From Lewinellaceae bacterium (GTDB taxonomy: Bacteria; Bacteroidota; Bacteroidia; Chitinophagales; Saprospiraceae), in the NCBI GenBank assembly GCA_020636325.1, contig JACJYC010000004.1, positions 186,001-250,000 on the forward strand: a stretch of 64,000 nucleotides of DNA, read 5' to 3'. Position 1 is the first letter of the stretch, and every line of letters starts with the position of its first letter. Shown here one piece after another: positions 1 to 8,330 of the stretch. A model generated the notes under the pieces. It did no database searches, had not been told where the DNA came from, and was given only the letters and a program-made list of their open reading frames with translations. A program made the translations under genes and the position numbers.

Positions 1-90
1 ATCTTCCAGTTCAAGGGTTGCCTGGGAATAGCCGGGAAGGGTGAGAACCAGGGTGAACAACACGGAAAAGGCGAACAATAATTTTTTCAT
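1..90 (-). CDS. N-terminus of a secreted protein (partial)
   Basis: The gene starts at 90 and runs off the window after 30 codons. The visible part is a typical signal peptide: a KK start, a hydrophobic core and a GYSQ cleavage region, followed by ATLELED. The protein is therefore exported, but nothing else can be said about its role. It starts 11 nt after the stop of the GH95 fucosidase gene on the same strand, so the two are probably cotranscribed. Confidence 0.7.
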   Translation of the reverse strand, partial: MKKLLFAFSVLFTLVLTLPGYSQATLELED

Positions 91-101
91 ATCGGATGGT
101 T

Positions 102-2570
102 TTAATCCAGGCCAATATCGTATTTATTTCCTGGAATGGCGGCAAATTCAAGAAAATCCCCGCCGGCCGTTTTATTTCCGATCATCTTTTTTCCCTGAAA
201 AACCCGTGCCGCTCTGCCGGCCAATTTTATGCGGCAGGTTTTTCCCGTTCTGGATATTACCGCGAGTTTGCTCAGTTGGCCGTCCCGCCAGGTGAAGTCC
301 AGTTCAAATCCGCCGCGGACCGCTACCCCTGAAAAAGCGCCTTCGGGCCAGGCATCGGGCAAGGCGGGCAGGATTTCGATATAGGATTCGTGCGACTGAA
401 CCAGCATTTCCGTGATCCCCGCCGTAACCCCGAAAGAGCCGTCAACCTGCAACGGGGTGAAACACTTTGCAAACAGACTGGGATAACATTGCTCCTTCAG
501 ATACCCCTGCCAGATCCGGTAAGCCCGGTTGCCGTCAAACAGCCTGGCCCAGATCCCCATTTTCCAGGCCCGGCTCCAGCCTGTGCCGCCGTCGCCGCGT
601 TGTTCGAGGACCTTCCTGACCGGCTCCACCAGTTCGGGCGTTTTAACAGGACTGATCACATGTCCCGGATAAATGCCGTACAAATGGGAGAAGTGGCGGT
701 GTTCCTTTTCCAGCTGACCGTAGTCTTCCGCCCATTCCTGGAGCATGCCGTCCCGGCCGACCTGCATCGGGGGCAATCGTTTTTTCATGGCGGTCAGGCT
801 GTCCCGGAAATCCGGGTCGGTTCTTAGGATATCGCAAACCTTGGCCACCTGGCCGAACAAGTCATTGAGGATCTGGATATCGATGGTGGAACCGTAGCAG
901 ATGGTGGTCCCCGGCAGGTAGATGCCCGTCACTTCGTCGTAATACCGCCCGTTTCCGGGGCTGGCCGGGAAATTTTCGGGTGAGGTGGAAGGCGCCGTGA
1001 CCATCCATCCTTTTTGGGGATGCGGGGTCAGGAAATCCAGAAAGAACCGGGTTGCGCCTTTCAGGACCGGGTAGTATTTCCGGAGGAACGCCGTATCCCG
1101 TGAATAGGCATAGTGCTCCCAGATATGGGTGCAAAGCCAGGCGCCGCCTGTGGTGAAGGTGCCCCAGGTAGGACCGTCCATCGGGGCCGCTACCCGCCAG
1201 ATATCCGTATTCTGGTGCAAGACCCACCCTTTGGCGCCGTAATGCCGGGCCGCTACCTCCCCGCCCTGGTCGGTCAATTCACCGATCATCCGGAAAAGGG
1301 GGTCGGCACATTCGGACAGATTGCCGGACTCTACCGCCCAGTAGTTCATTTCGGTGTTGATGTTGGTGGTGTATTTGGCATCCCAGGCCGGGTTCTGGTA
1401 TTTGTTCCAGATCCCCTGCAAATTGGCCGGCTGCGTCCCGGGGCGCGAAGAGGCGATCATCAGATAGCGGCCGAACTGGTAGCAGAGGGCGGCCAGCGCG
1501 GGATCGGGGGTATGCTGCACCCTGGCCATTCTTTCCGGTGTCGGTAATTGGGAATTGACATTGGCGGGCATCCGGAGGCTTACCCGGTTGAACAGCCGCT
1601 GATGTTCGCGGATATGGTTGTTTTTGATGGCGTCAAAGGTTTGTCCGTCCAATTTGTCCTGATACGCCTTCGCCCGAGCCAACGCATCGCCTGAAACGTC
1701 TTTGTAACTGTTGAAATTCGTGGCGGCAGTAAGATAGACCACCACTTCATCGGCGCCCTCCACGCTCAGCGATTGTACGGAAGGCGTAATGCTTCCGCCT
1801 TTGGCGACAAACCTCGCCAGGGCGGCGTACCTCATCCGCCCCTCCACGCCCAGGTAGTCCGCGGATTTCCCTTCGAGCATGAGCCCGTCCTGATTCCAGA
1901 CGTCCATCCGGAAATAATCCGTCCCGTAATTGGAATGGGTGTCGTTACGTACCCCTTGCAATTGACAGGAAAACCGGATGCTGCCCGGCTGGTCGGCGCT
2001 TATCCGGATAACCAAGGCCTGGTCGACAGGAGAAACAAAAACTTCCCGATGGAAACGAACCCCGCCGACCGTGAAATCCGTTGTCGCAATGCCGGTGGAA
2101 AGATCGAGACTGCGATGGTACGCTCCGGTGGCGGCATTCTGATCGGCGTATTCGTATTTGAATACCAGGTTGCCCATGTTCTGGTATTTCATCTGCTCAA
2201 CCGGATAACCCATCAGCGTCCGGCCGAAGAGGTTGTGGGCTTCCAGGAACCGCCCTTCGAACAGGAGTTTCCGGATTTCGGGCAAGCTCCGGTATCCGCC
2301 CTTTACAACGGTAGAGTAGGGCCCCCCGCTCCAGTAGGTATCTTCGTTGAACTGAACGGTTTCCGATGTTATACCGCCCTCCACCATCGCCCCCAACCGC
2401 CCGTTGCCGACCGGCAGATAGTTTTCCCATTGATCCGCCGGACTGTCAAACCAGATAACGGTACAAGGATCCAGCGTATCCCGGAAAGAATCCGCTTGCC
2501 GGGACTGGCTGTTCAAAAATGAGAAAGGCAGTATGGATATAAAGGGAAACAACGCAGTCTTGATCGGCAT
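102..2570 (-). CDS. Alpha-L-fucosidase, glycoside hydrolase family 95
   Basis: The 822-residue length and the order of motifs match GH95 inverting alpha-L-fucosidases, which release terminal alpha-1,2-linked fucose. The N-terminal beta domain begins around W40 (WFDSPADQWENYLPVGNGRLGA). The (alpha/alpha)6 barrel carries TNINTEMNYW (N403, N405), STSPEN (E532) and LQVDGSFG (D710). By analogy with Bifidobacterium AfcA (N421, N423, E566, D766), which I recall and did not align, the catalytic set is intact. A hydrophobic N-terminus (residues 5-20) suggests export to the periplasm. It precedes another secreted protein by 11 nt, so a small polysaccharide-use operon is plausible. Fucosidase activity is well supported; the linkage preference is inferred from the family. 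Confidence 0.88.
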   Translation of the reverse strand: MPIKTALFPFISILPFSFLNSQSRQADSFRDTLDPCTVIWFDSPADQWENYLPVGNGRLGAMVEGGITSETVQFNEDTYWSGGPYSTVVKGGYRSLPEIRKLLFEGRFLEAHNLFGRTLMGYPVEQMKYQNMGNLVFKYEYADQNAATGAYHRSLDLSTGIATTDFTVGGVRFHREVFVSPVDQALVIRISADQPGSIRFSCQLQGVRNDTHSNYGTDYFRMDVWNQDGLMLEGKSADYLGVEGRMRYAALARFVAKGGSITPSVQSLSVEGADEVVVYLTAATNFNSYKDVSGDALARAKAYQDKLDGQTFDAIKNNHIREHQRLFNRVSLRMPANVNSQLPTPERMARVQHTPDPALAALCYQFGRYLMIASSRPGTQPANLQGIWNKYQNPAWDAKYTTNINTEMNYWAVESGNLSECADPLFRMIGELTDQGGEVAARHYGAKGWVLHQNTDIWRVAAPMDGPTWGTFTTGGAWLCTHIWEHYAYSRDTAFLRKYYPVLKGATRFFLDFLTPHPQKGWMVTAPSTSPENFPASPGNGRYYDEVTGIYLPGTTICYGSTIDIQILNDLFGQVAKVCDILRTDPDFRDSLTAMKKRLPPMQVGRDGMLQEWAEDYGQLEKEHRHFSHLYGIYPGHVISPVKTPELVEPVRKVLEQRGDGGTGWSRAWKMGIWARLFDGNRAYRIWQGYLKEQCYPSLFAKCFTPLQVDGSFGVTAGITEMLVQSHESYIEILPALPDAWPEGAFSGVAVRGGFELDFTWRDGQLSKLAVISRTGKTCRIKLAGRAARVFQGKKMIGNKTAGGDFLEFAAIPGNKYDIGLD

Positions 2571-2639
2571 GGTCTCAGGAATTTTGTCCGGTTAAAATAG
2601 CAATTACCTGCAAAACCATGAAAAAACAAACGGCAGTCT

Positions 2640-2760
2640 CCGGCTCTCGCTCAACGAAAACCGAAGACTGCCCACTGCCCACTGCCCACTGCCCACTGAT
2701 AACTGCCAACTGCCAACTGCCCACTGCCCACTGCCAACTGCCAACCGCCAACCGCCAACT
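2640..2760. repeat. 7-bp tandem array (ACTGCCM units)
   Basis: About 15 imperfect units of actgccc/actgcca, with some aactgat and accgcca variants, lie immediately downstream of the stop codon (2762) of the large surface-protein gene. Read on the minus strand the units are GGGCAGT/TGGCAGT. The same unit recurs at 30428-30715. The array could be translated as QLAVGSW-type peptides in some frames, but it starts after a stop and has no independent start signal. Confidence 0.9.
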
Positions 2761-2761
2761 C

Positions 2762-5092
2762 CTACCTGCCGCCGGCCAACTCCGCTACGGCTTCCTTTGC
2801 ACGGGAATAGTAGTTTGCCAGTGCAGGGCCCTGTTCGGGGTGGTCAAGGATGAAGGCGATCAGCGGGAATTTATCCAGGTTGATATTGGCTTTTTCCATC
2901 AGTGCCTTTTTTACATCCTGGAGCATTTCCTGCCGGTCGGCATATTCCTTACCCTCAAACCAGCTGGCTATCTGGGTAGGGTGGGTAGCTGCTACGGAAT
3001 AGTCCAATCCGGCAGGTTTCGGTAATTGGGCCGTTCCGTTTACATCAAAAAGCTGCGCCTGAAAGTTGGGATTGACCTCCTGAATAGCCTCCTGCATCCG
3101 GTTGATCACCAGCTGCATTTGTTCGATGACCTTCCCGGTGTTGTTCTGGTTGATGCCGACCGCCGTGTTGATCATTTTGAAGAATTCCGCGCCGTCGGAG
3201 GCTTCCCAGGCTATGCCGATGATGCGCTGATAATCGCGCGCTTTCATTTGGTCGGGGGATACGGCAATGGCAAAGCCGTCGCCCTGGCCGGAAGGCAGCA
3301 GGAAGTCGCCGACCCGGACAATGCCCCGGACCTTGACCGGTACCTGGCCCATGAAGGCTACCATTTCGGAGGCTTTTTCGCCGGCGCCGTCCTTTGGCAT
3401 GTTCCCCAATACGATCGGAGAAGCCGAAACTACCATGAATTTATCCGCCTGCGTGAATTGTTTGGATATCCTGCCCCCGATTACGCCGACGACGTCTCCA
3501 TAGGTCAGCATCTCTTCCGCATTGGCGCGCGGCAGCCATTCGGCGTAGTCGCCCGAACCGGATTCGTAGGCGACGCCCCGGTTGATATCGGCATAACTGG
3601 CGGTAATGACCAGATTGACGACATCCGTAGCCACCCCAACTGCAACACTGGCGATATCCTCTGGATCCAGCACACTGCCGGCACTCATGACCAATTGCAC
3701 GATGGAGCCGAATACGGAAACGGAATTGGTCAGGATATCCAGCGTATAATTGGAAAAGATCTGCGACTTGAAATTGGTGGCGCCTTCCGGGCCGACAGCT
3801 TGCGTGAACAACCCGTTCTGCGGGTCGCAGGCAATCGGCGAAAAGGTATTCCAGATGAGGCTTGCCGGACCGCCTGTCGGATTTGCGATATAATTCAGCA
3901 AATCCTGCGGCAGGCTGCTGAAGGGGTTCGCGACGTTGATATCGGGCAAGGTTACGTCTACGTCCACATCCACGGTAAGCGGATCGAGACTGGCATCTAC
4001 GTCCACATCCACATCCGGGATCAGGTTGAGCGCCTGCTGGCCGAAGTTGTAGCTGAGACCTTGCGGCGGATTGGTGATCAGCGTTGTAATGAGCCCGACC
4101 ACGCCGGTCGGGTCAAGGTCCGCCGTGTTCATCCCTTCGATCCGGCCGGTCATGGCGCCGTTTTTCCAGAAGGACATATAGTTATTCCCGCGGCCGGATT
4201 CCAGATTGTTGAGGGTAGTCGGGGTGACCTCTACGGCGATACCCTGGGTACTGCCTTTCACCAGCAGCGGATAGCTGGCCTGATCGCTTTGGCTGCCTTC
4301 CGCTCCGCCGTCCACTACCAGCCGGCCGCGGGCATCCAATTGGCCTTTCACCGTGGCAGCGCTGTCGACGACCAGGGTTTTGGTGGTCGACTGGTTGCCG
4401 ACATCCAGGTTGTGCTGCACCTTGAGGTTGTAGAAGGAACCGTCGCCGTCCACAGTCAGGTTGCCGTGGATGAACAGATTCCCCGGCATATCGATGGTGC
4501 CGTCCGCTTTGATCCGCAGCCGCTCTACATTGTTGGTTTTGAACACCAGGTCTTCATTGATGGTGGTTCCGATGAAATGGCAGTCGTCATCCACATTGGC
4601 GTTGCCGATGGTGGTCCAGAAGGGGAGCCCCGTCGCGCGGCAACCTGATTTTTCATTGTTCTCGTGGATGTGGAGGGTCTCCGCCGATCCGGCATGGTAG
4701 GCGTAAGGTACCGCGAGCAGCTGACTGGCGCCCAGCACCGTATATGCGGCTTTCCGGCTATCTGCAAGGGCGATTTCCAGCCAGATGTTCTGGTCGGCCC
4801 AGGGCACCTCCTCAAATGTACCTTGCAAGGCTTCTCCTTTGCCGATGACCAGATTGAACAGGCCGTTATCGCCGGTTGTGACCTGATGCCGCTCACTGTA
4901 GACGACCCTCCCCTCCGGGCCTTCCGCCAATAGATTGACCCGCAGAAAAACAGCCTTGCCGGCCATCAGTTTACCCGATGCATCGCGGGCAACTGCCTGG
5001 TAGTTCATGCCCATCAGCATGCTGGAATTCTGTGCCTGAGTCCATGTCAGCAGGCTGAACAATATGACAAATGATAAGATGAATTTTTTCAT
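2762..5092 (-). CDS. Large secreted surface protein (unknown function)
   Basis: This 776-residue protein has a signal peptide (MKKFILSFVILFSLLTWTQA) followed by the GMNYQAVARDASGKLMAGK opening. That opening is common in Bacteroidota surface proteins that resemble phage tail-fibre or collagen-like proteins. Residues around 200-260 repeat short beta-strand blocks such as NLFIHGNLTVDGDG, which suggests a beta-solenoid. A DVDVDVDASLD...VDVDVDVT segment lies near residue 350. The C-terminal third (YESGSGDYAEWLPRANAEEMLTYGDVVGVIGGRISK) resembles the peptidase-S74/tail-spike associated region seen in such proteins, but I cannot see an autocleavage motif. No T9SS domain is visible. It lies 27 nt downstream of the short T9SS-domain gene and is probably cotranscribed with it. 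Its stop codon abuts a 7-bp tandem array. Confidence 0.8.
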   Translation of the reverse strand: MKKFILSFVILFSLLTWTQAQNSSMLMGMNYQAVARDASGKLMAGKAVFLRVNLLAEGPEGRVVYSERHQVTTGDNGLFNLVIGKGEALQGTFEEVPWADQNIWLEIALADSRKAAYTVLGASQLLAVPYAYHAGSAETLHIHENNEKSGCRATGLPFWTTIGNANVDDDCHFIGTTINEDLVFKTNNVERLRIKADGTIDMPGNLFIHGNLTVDGDGSFYNLKVQHNLDVGNQSTTKTLVVDSAATVKGQLDARGRLVVDGGAEGSQSDQASYPLLVKGSTQGIAVEVTPTTLNNLESGRGNNYMSFWKNGAMTGRIEGMNTADLDPTGVVGLITTLITNPPQGLSYNFGQQALNLIPDVDVDVDASLDPLTVDVDVDVTLPDINVANPFSSLPQDLLNYIANPTGGPASLIWNTFSPIACDPQNGLFTQAVGPEGATNFKSQIFSNYTLDILTNSVSVFGSIVQLVMSAGSVLDPEDIASVAVGVATDVVNLVITASYADINRGVAYESGSGDYAEWLPRANAEEMLTYGDVVGVIGGRISKQFTQADKFMVVSASPIVLGNMPKDGAGEKASEMVAFMGQVPVKVRGIVRVGDFLLPSGQGDGFAIAVSPDQMKARDYQRIIGIAWEASDGAEFFKMINTAVGINQNNTGKVIEQMQLVINRMQEAIQEVNPNFQAQLFDVNGTAQLPKPAGLDYSVAATHPTQIASWFEGKEYADRQEMLQDVKKALMEKANINLDKFPLIAFILDHPEQGPALANYYSRAKEAVAELAGGR

Positions 5093-5119
5093 GGTAGGTG
5101 AATTTTTGGGTGTGTGGAA

Positions 5120-5605
5120 TTATTGTTTGATGATCCTTTCAGTGCGAATGACCTTGCCGGCGGCATCGCTGATGACGAGGTTGTACAAGCCCGGAGGATA
5201 ACCGGACAGGTCCAGGTCTTGGGTGAAATTTCCCCGCGCCTGCAACGGATTTCCAGCCGTTTTACCTGCCCCATCCAACAACCGGATGAAGGCTTGTTTT
5301 GCTTCGGGCAACTCGCCCCGGACATGGAGCACAGCCCCCGTCGGATTGGGAAAAACTTCAAACAGGCCGGCTTCAGGCGCGATGGCGACATAGGGCTCCA
5401 CCCGGATTGCAGGCTGATGAAATCCTTCATTCAACTGCCCGCTTGGGTAATGTTGCACGGCAACCTCGCCCAATGTCCAGTCCAGCCGCAGATCAGTCGC
5501 GGTCTCGGTCCTGCCGGCGCTCCCCACCACAGCCCGTTCGATGGACTGCGACCAGGCGGAAACCCCGAGCAATAAGGTCAGAACAGTGATCAAAAATGGT
5601 TTCAT
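5120..5605 (-). CDS. Short T9SS-secreted protein with type A sorting domain
   Basis: I start the gene at 5605, where MKPFLITVLTLLLGVSAWSQ forms a good signal peptide; the frame is open further upstream but that stretch reads as non-coding. The mature part is only about 140 residues. Its first half (VVGSAGRTETATDLRLDWTLGE) is a motif often found just before sorting domains. Its second half (FEVFPNPTGAVLHVRG ... YPPGLYNLVISDAAGKVIRTERIIKQ) is a type A C-terminal sorting domain. This directs secretion across the outer membrane by the type IX system. It is the first gene of a pair with the 776-residue surface protein, so it may form part of the same surface assembly. Confidence 0.85.
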   Translation of the reverse strand: MKPFLITVLTLLLGVSAWSQSIERAVVGSAGRTETATDLRLDWTLGEVAVQHYPSGQLNEGFHQPAIRVEPYVAIAPEAGLFEVFPNPTGAVLHVRGELPEAKQAFIRLLDGAGKTAGNPLQARGNFTQDLDLSGYPPGLYNLVISDAAGKVIRTERIIKQ

Positions 5606-5730
5606 AGGAATTCTGTTTATAAAGAAATAGGGTTGAAAACCGGAACAAAGCGGGCGCCCAGGCCGGAAAATAAACTCCACCCTTGCGCTCAGCAACAACA
5701 AAAAGCAGATACAAAAGGAGATCGGATAAT

Positions 5731-5763
5731 AAAGGCCTCAGACAATTTTCTCCCGGCCTTTAA
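5731..5763. other. Inverted repeat TAAAGGCC...GGCCTTTA
   Basis: Perfect 8-bp arms are separated by 17 bp in the 450-bp gap between the divergent genes at 5605 (minus) and 6055 (plus). It could be a weak hairpin or a regulator site; no poly-T tract follows on either strand. Confidence 0.3.
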
Positions 5764-5854
5764 GAGAAGTATCACCAGACCCTTAAAAGGATACCCCGAT
5801 TTTCGATTTTTTTGAAAAATACCTGAAAATGCCCTCCCCTAAACCAAAATGCTC

Positions 5855-6012
5855 CCAGCCCCCTGAGTACCCTGAGTGCCCTGAGCGCCCCGAGTGCCCT
5901 AAGTGGTCCAATCCAATTTCCCTGAGTGATCTAAGTGCCCTGAGTGGTCCAATCCAATTTCCCTGAGTGATCTAAGTGCCCTGAGTGGTCCAATCCGATT
6001 TCCCTGAGCGCT
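5855..6012. repeat. 9-bp-style tandem array (ctgagtg/ctaagtgg units)
   Basis: The array opens with short units (ccctgagtg, ccctgagcg, cccgagtg) and continues as three copies of a roughly 41-bp unit. Each long unit contains ccaatccratttccctgag and gtgatctaagtgccctgagtgg (shown in pieces). The sequence family is the same as the longer array at 7810-8330, so the FG-GAP gene is flanked on both sides by it. No spacers of CRISPR type are present. Confidence 0.85.
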
Positions 6013-6031
6013 CAATACCCCAAACAATCCC

Positions 6032-6039
6032 TATCTTTG
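6032..6039 (+). promoter_or_regulatory. Bacteroidota -7 promoter box (TATCTTTG)
   Basis: TATCTTTG matches the Bacteroidota sigma-ABfr consensus TAnnTTTG and lies 15 bp before the ATG of the FG-GAP gene. A clear -33 TTG was not found upstream, where repeat DNA begins. Confidence 0.45.
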
Positions 6040-6054
6040 CAAAAACAAGAAACC

Positions 6055-7803
6055 ATGAAGCGGCTAATCATCCTCCTGACCTGCGCGACCGCCCTGTCTG
6101 CGTTGTACAGCCAGCAAACCATCTTTTCGGATATCTCCACCCCGTCCGGCATCCGGAACAACGGCATGAACTTCGGCATCGCCTTCGGAGATTTCGATAA
6201 TGACGGGGACGATGACGCCTACGTTTCCCGCCGCAACGGCGCCAACCTGCTCTACCGGAACAACGGCGACAATACTTTCTCGGATGTAGCAACGGCAACA
6301 GGCGTGGCCTATGCCGGAAACACCCTCATGAGTGTTTGGGGGGATTTTGATAACGACGGCTACCTCGACCTGTTCCTGGGCAACCGCACCGGCGCACCCA
6401 ATATGCTGTTCAGGAATAACGGTAATCCGGATGGGACCGGCTTTGCGTTCACCGAGATCGGTGCATCCGCAGGGGTAAACAGCGTGAACGAGACGGTCGC
6501 CGTATTGCTGGCTGACGTTGACGCCGACGGCTACATCGATATCTACCTGGCCAACCTCAATCAGGAAAACATCCTGTATCACAACAACGGGGACCTCACC
6601 TTTACAGACATCACCCAATCCGCGGGCGTGCCGGACCCGAAGATCTCCATGGGGGCCGTTTTCTTCGATTACGACAACGACGGCGACCAGGATCTCTACC
6701 TCACCCACGACAGCAATGTGCCCAATATCCTGTACCGGAATGACGGAACCGGGCATTTCACGGATGTTTCAGCGGCAACCGGCGCCAACTTCGCCGGTCA
6801 GGGCATGGGCGTCGATTTCGGGGATTTCAATAACGACGGCTACCTGGACCTCTACATCACCAACCTTTATGACAACGCCTTGTTGTTGAACTCCGGCAGT
6901 GCGGGCGGCAACATCACTTTTACCAACATCGCACAGCCGGCCGGAGTAAACGATTATGGAATGGGGTGGGGGATCACCATCCTGGATTGCGACAATGACG
7001 GTTATCAGGATATCTACATGGTCAACGATTCTTACTTTTCTCCCTATCCGAACGTCCTGTACCGAAACCTTGGAGACTCCACTTTTGCCAAGGTCAGCAG
7101 CGGTACCCCCCTGGCCAGCATGTACGGCTCCTATGGCGCTGCCGGTGCAGACATCAACGGTGACGGCCTCCCCGACATCTTCGTCACCAATACCGGCTAC
7201 GACGGCAACCAGCTGTTCCTCAACCAGAATATCAACGATAACCATTGGATCACTGTGAAAACCTCCGGCACGGTGAGTAACCGGGCAGGTATCGGCGCCC
7301 GCGTTGAGATCGAAGCCGGCGGCCGCCTGTTGATCGATGAGGTTTGCGCCGGCTCAGGATACGCTTCCCAAAACAGCCTGACCCTCCACTTCGGCCTGGG
7401 CCAGGCAACAACCATCGATAAGCTAACCGTCAAATGGCCGAGCGGCATTACGGATGTCCACGAAAATATAGCGGTGGATAGGAAGTATCTGGTCACGGAA
7501 GGGAGTTCCGTTTTGACGGCAACAAAGGATAATGCTGCGGCTTCAGCCAACATCACCGCCTTTCCCAATCCCTTTAGGGATCAATTGAATGTTCAAGTTG
7601 AACAAATGATGAGCAATCAACTATCTGTCAGTGTTTTGGACCTTTCAGGTAAAGTTTTACTTGAACAAACGGAGCCCCGTTTTAATGCCGGAAAATACCA
7701 GATCAGCCTGGATATGAAGGCCTTCCCTGGCCCCGGCATCTACCTGATCCAGATAAAAACGGAAAAAGAAACATGGGTCAGGAAAGTCATCCATATCCCC
7801 TGA
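6055..7803 (+). CDS. FG-GAP/VCBS repeat protein with ASPIC/UnbV and T9SS domains
   Basis: The start at 6055 gives MKRLIILLTCATALSALYSQ, a signal peptide; an in-frame ATG 18 nt upstream is less likely. Residues about 30-400 are a chain of FG-GAP units, each with a calcium-type loop such as GDFDNDGDDDAY, DFDNDGYLDLF, DVDADGYIDIY or DYDNDGDQDLY, which predicts an integrin-like seven-bladed propeller. An ASPIC/UnbV-like module follows (SNRAGIGARVEIEAGG ... LHFGLGQATTIDKLTVKWPSG). The last 80 residues (ITAFPNPFRDQLNVQV ... GIYLIQIKTEKETWVRKVIHIP) are a type A T9SS sorting domain. The product is thus a calcium-binding secreted or surface-anchored protein; the ligand is unknown. Repeat arrays flank the gene on both sides. 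Confidence 0.88.
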   Translation: MKRLIILLTCATALSALYSQQTIFSDISTPSGIRNNGMNFGIAFGDFDNDGDDDAYVSRRNGANLLYRNNGDNTFSDVATATGVAYAGNTLMSVWGDFDNDGYLDLFLGNRTGAPNMLFRNNGNPDGTGFAFTEIGASAGVNSVNETVAVLLADVDADGYIDIYLANLNQENILYHNNGDLTFTDITQSAGVPDPKISMGAVFFDYDNDGDQDLYLTHDSNVPNILYRNDGTGHFTDVSAATGANFAGQGMGVDFGDFNNDGYLDLYITNLYDNALLLNSGSAGGNITFTNIAQPAGVNDYGMGWGITILDCDNDGYQDIYMVNDSYFSPYPNVLYRNLGDSTFAKVSSGTPLASMYGSYGAAGADINGDGLPDIFVTNTGYDGNQLFLNQNINDNHWITVKTSGTVSNRAGIGARVEIEAGGRLLIDEVCAGSGYASQNSLTLHFGLGQATTIDKLTVKWPSGITDVHENIAVDRKYLVTEGSSVLTATKDNAAASANITAFPNPFRDQLNVQVEQMMSNQLSVSVLDLSGKVLLEQTEPRFNAGKYQISLDMKAFPGPGIYLIQIKTEKETWVRKVIHIP

Positions 7804-7809
7804 TCAATC

Positions 7810-8330
7810 TCAACCTAAGTGGTCCCCCCGAAAACTCCTTAGTGCCCTAAGTGGTCCCCCCCCAATGCCGACCCGCCTTAGTGATCTTAGTGCCCTAAGT
7901 GGTCCCTCCCAAAAACCTGAGTGCCCTTAGTGCCTAAGTGGTCCCCCAAAAACCTGAGTGCCCTTAGTGCCCTAAGTGGTCCGCTCCCAAAAACCTGAGT
8001 GCCCTTAGTGCCCTAAGTGGTCCCCCAAAACCTGAGGCCCTAGTGCCCATGGTCCACCCCAAAAACCTGAGTGCCCTTAGTGCCCTAAGTGGTCCCCAAA
8101 AACCTGAGTGCCCTTAGTGCCCTAAGTGGTCCCCCCAAAAACCTGAGTGCCCTTAGTGCCCTAAGTGGTCCCCCCCAAAAACCTGAGTGCCCTTAGTGCC
8201 CTAAGTGGTCCCCCCAAAAACCTGAGTGCCCTTAGTGCCCTAAGTGGTCCCCCAAAACCTGAGTGCCCTAGTGCCCAAGTGGTCCCCAAAAACCTGAGTG
8301 CCCTTAGTGCCCTAAGTGGTCCCCCCAACC
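7810..8330. repeat. About 14-copy array, 35-40 bp units
   Basis: Units have the form cctgagtgcccttagtgccc followed by taagtggtcc and a C/A spacer (cccccaaaaa). Around 14 copies occur; several are near identical, and those near 8040 and 8270 carry small deletions. Each unit holds a short palindrome, CTTAG-TGCC-CTAAG. The related array at 5855-6012 lies on the other side of the FG-GAP gene. The distal part (8161-8330) is read through by the epimerase gene on the minus strand. Confidence 0.92.

Noticed and set aside
3026..4648. Long open frame antisense to the 776-residue surface-protein gene
   Set aside because: It mirrors the codon pattern of the sense gene, lacks any domain, and the sense gene has a signal peptide and family motifs.
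7810..8330. Possible CRISPR array
   Set aside because: Units are nearly contiguous and there are no unique spacers of constant length; no cas genes are nearby.
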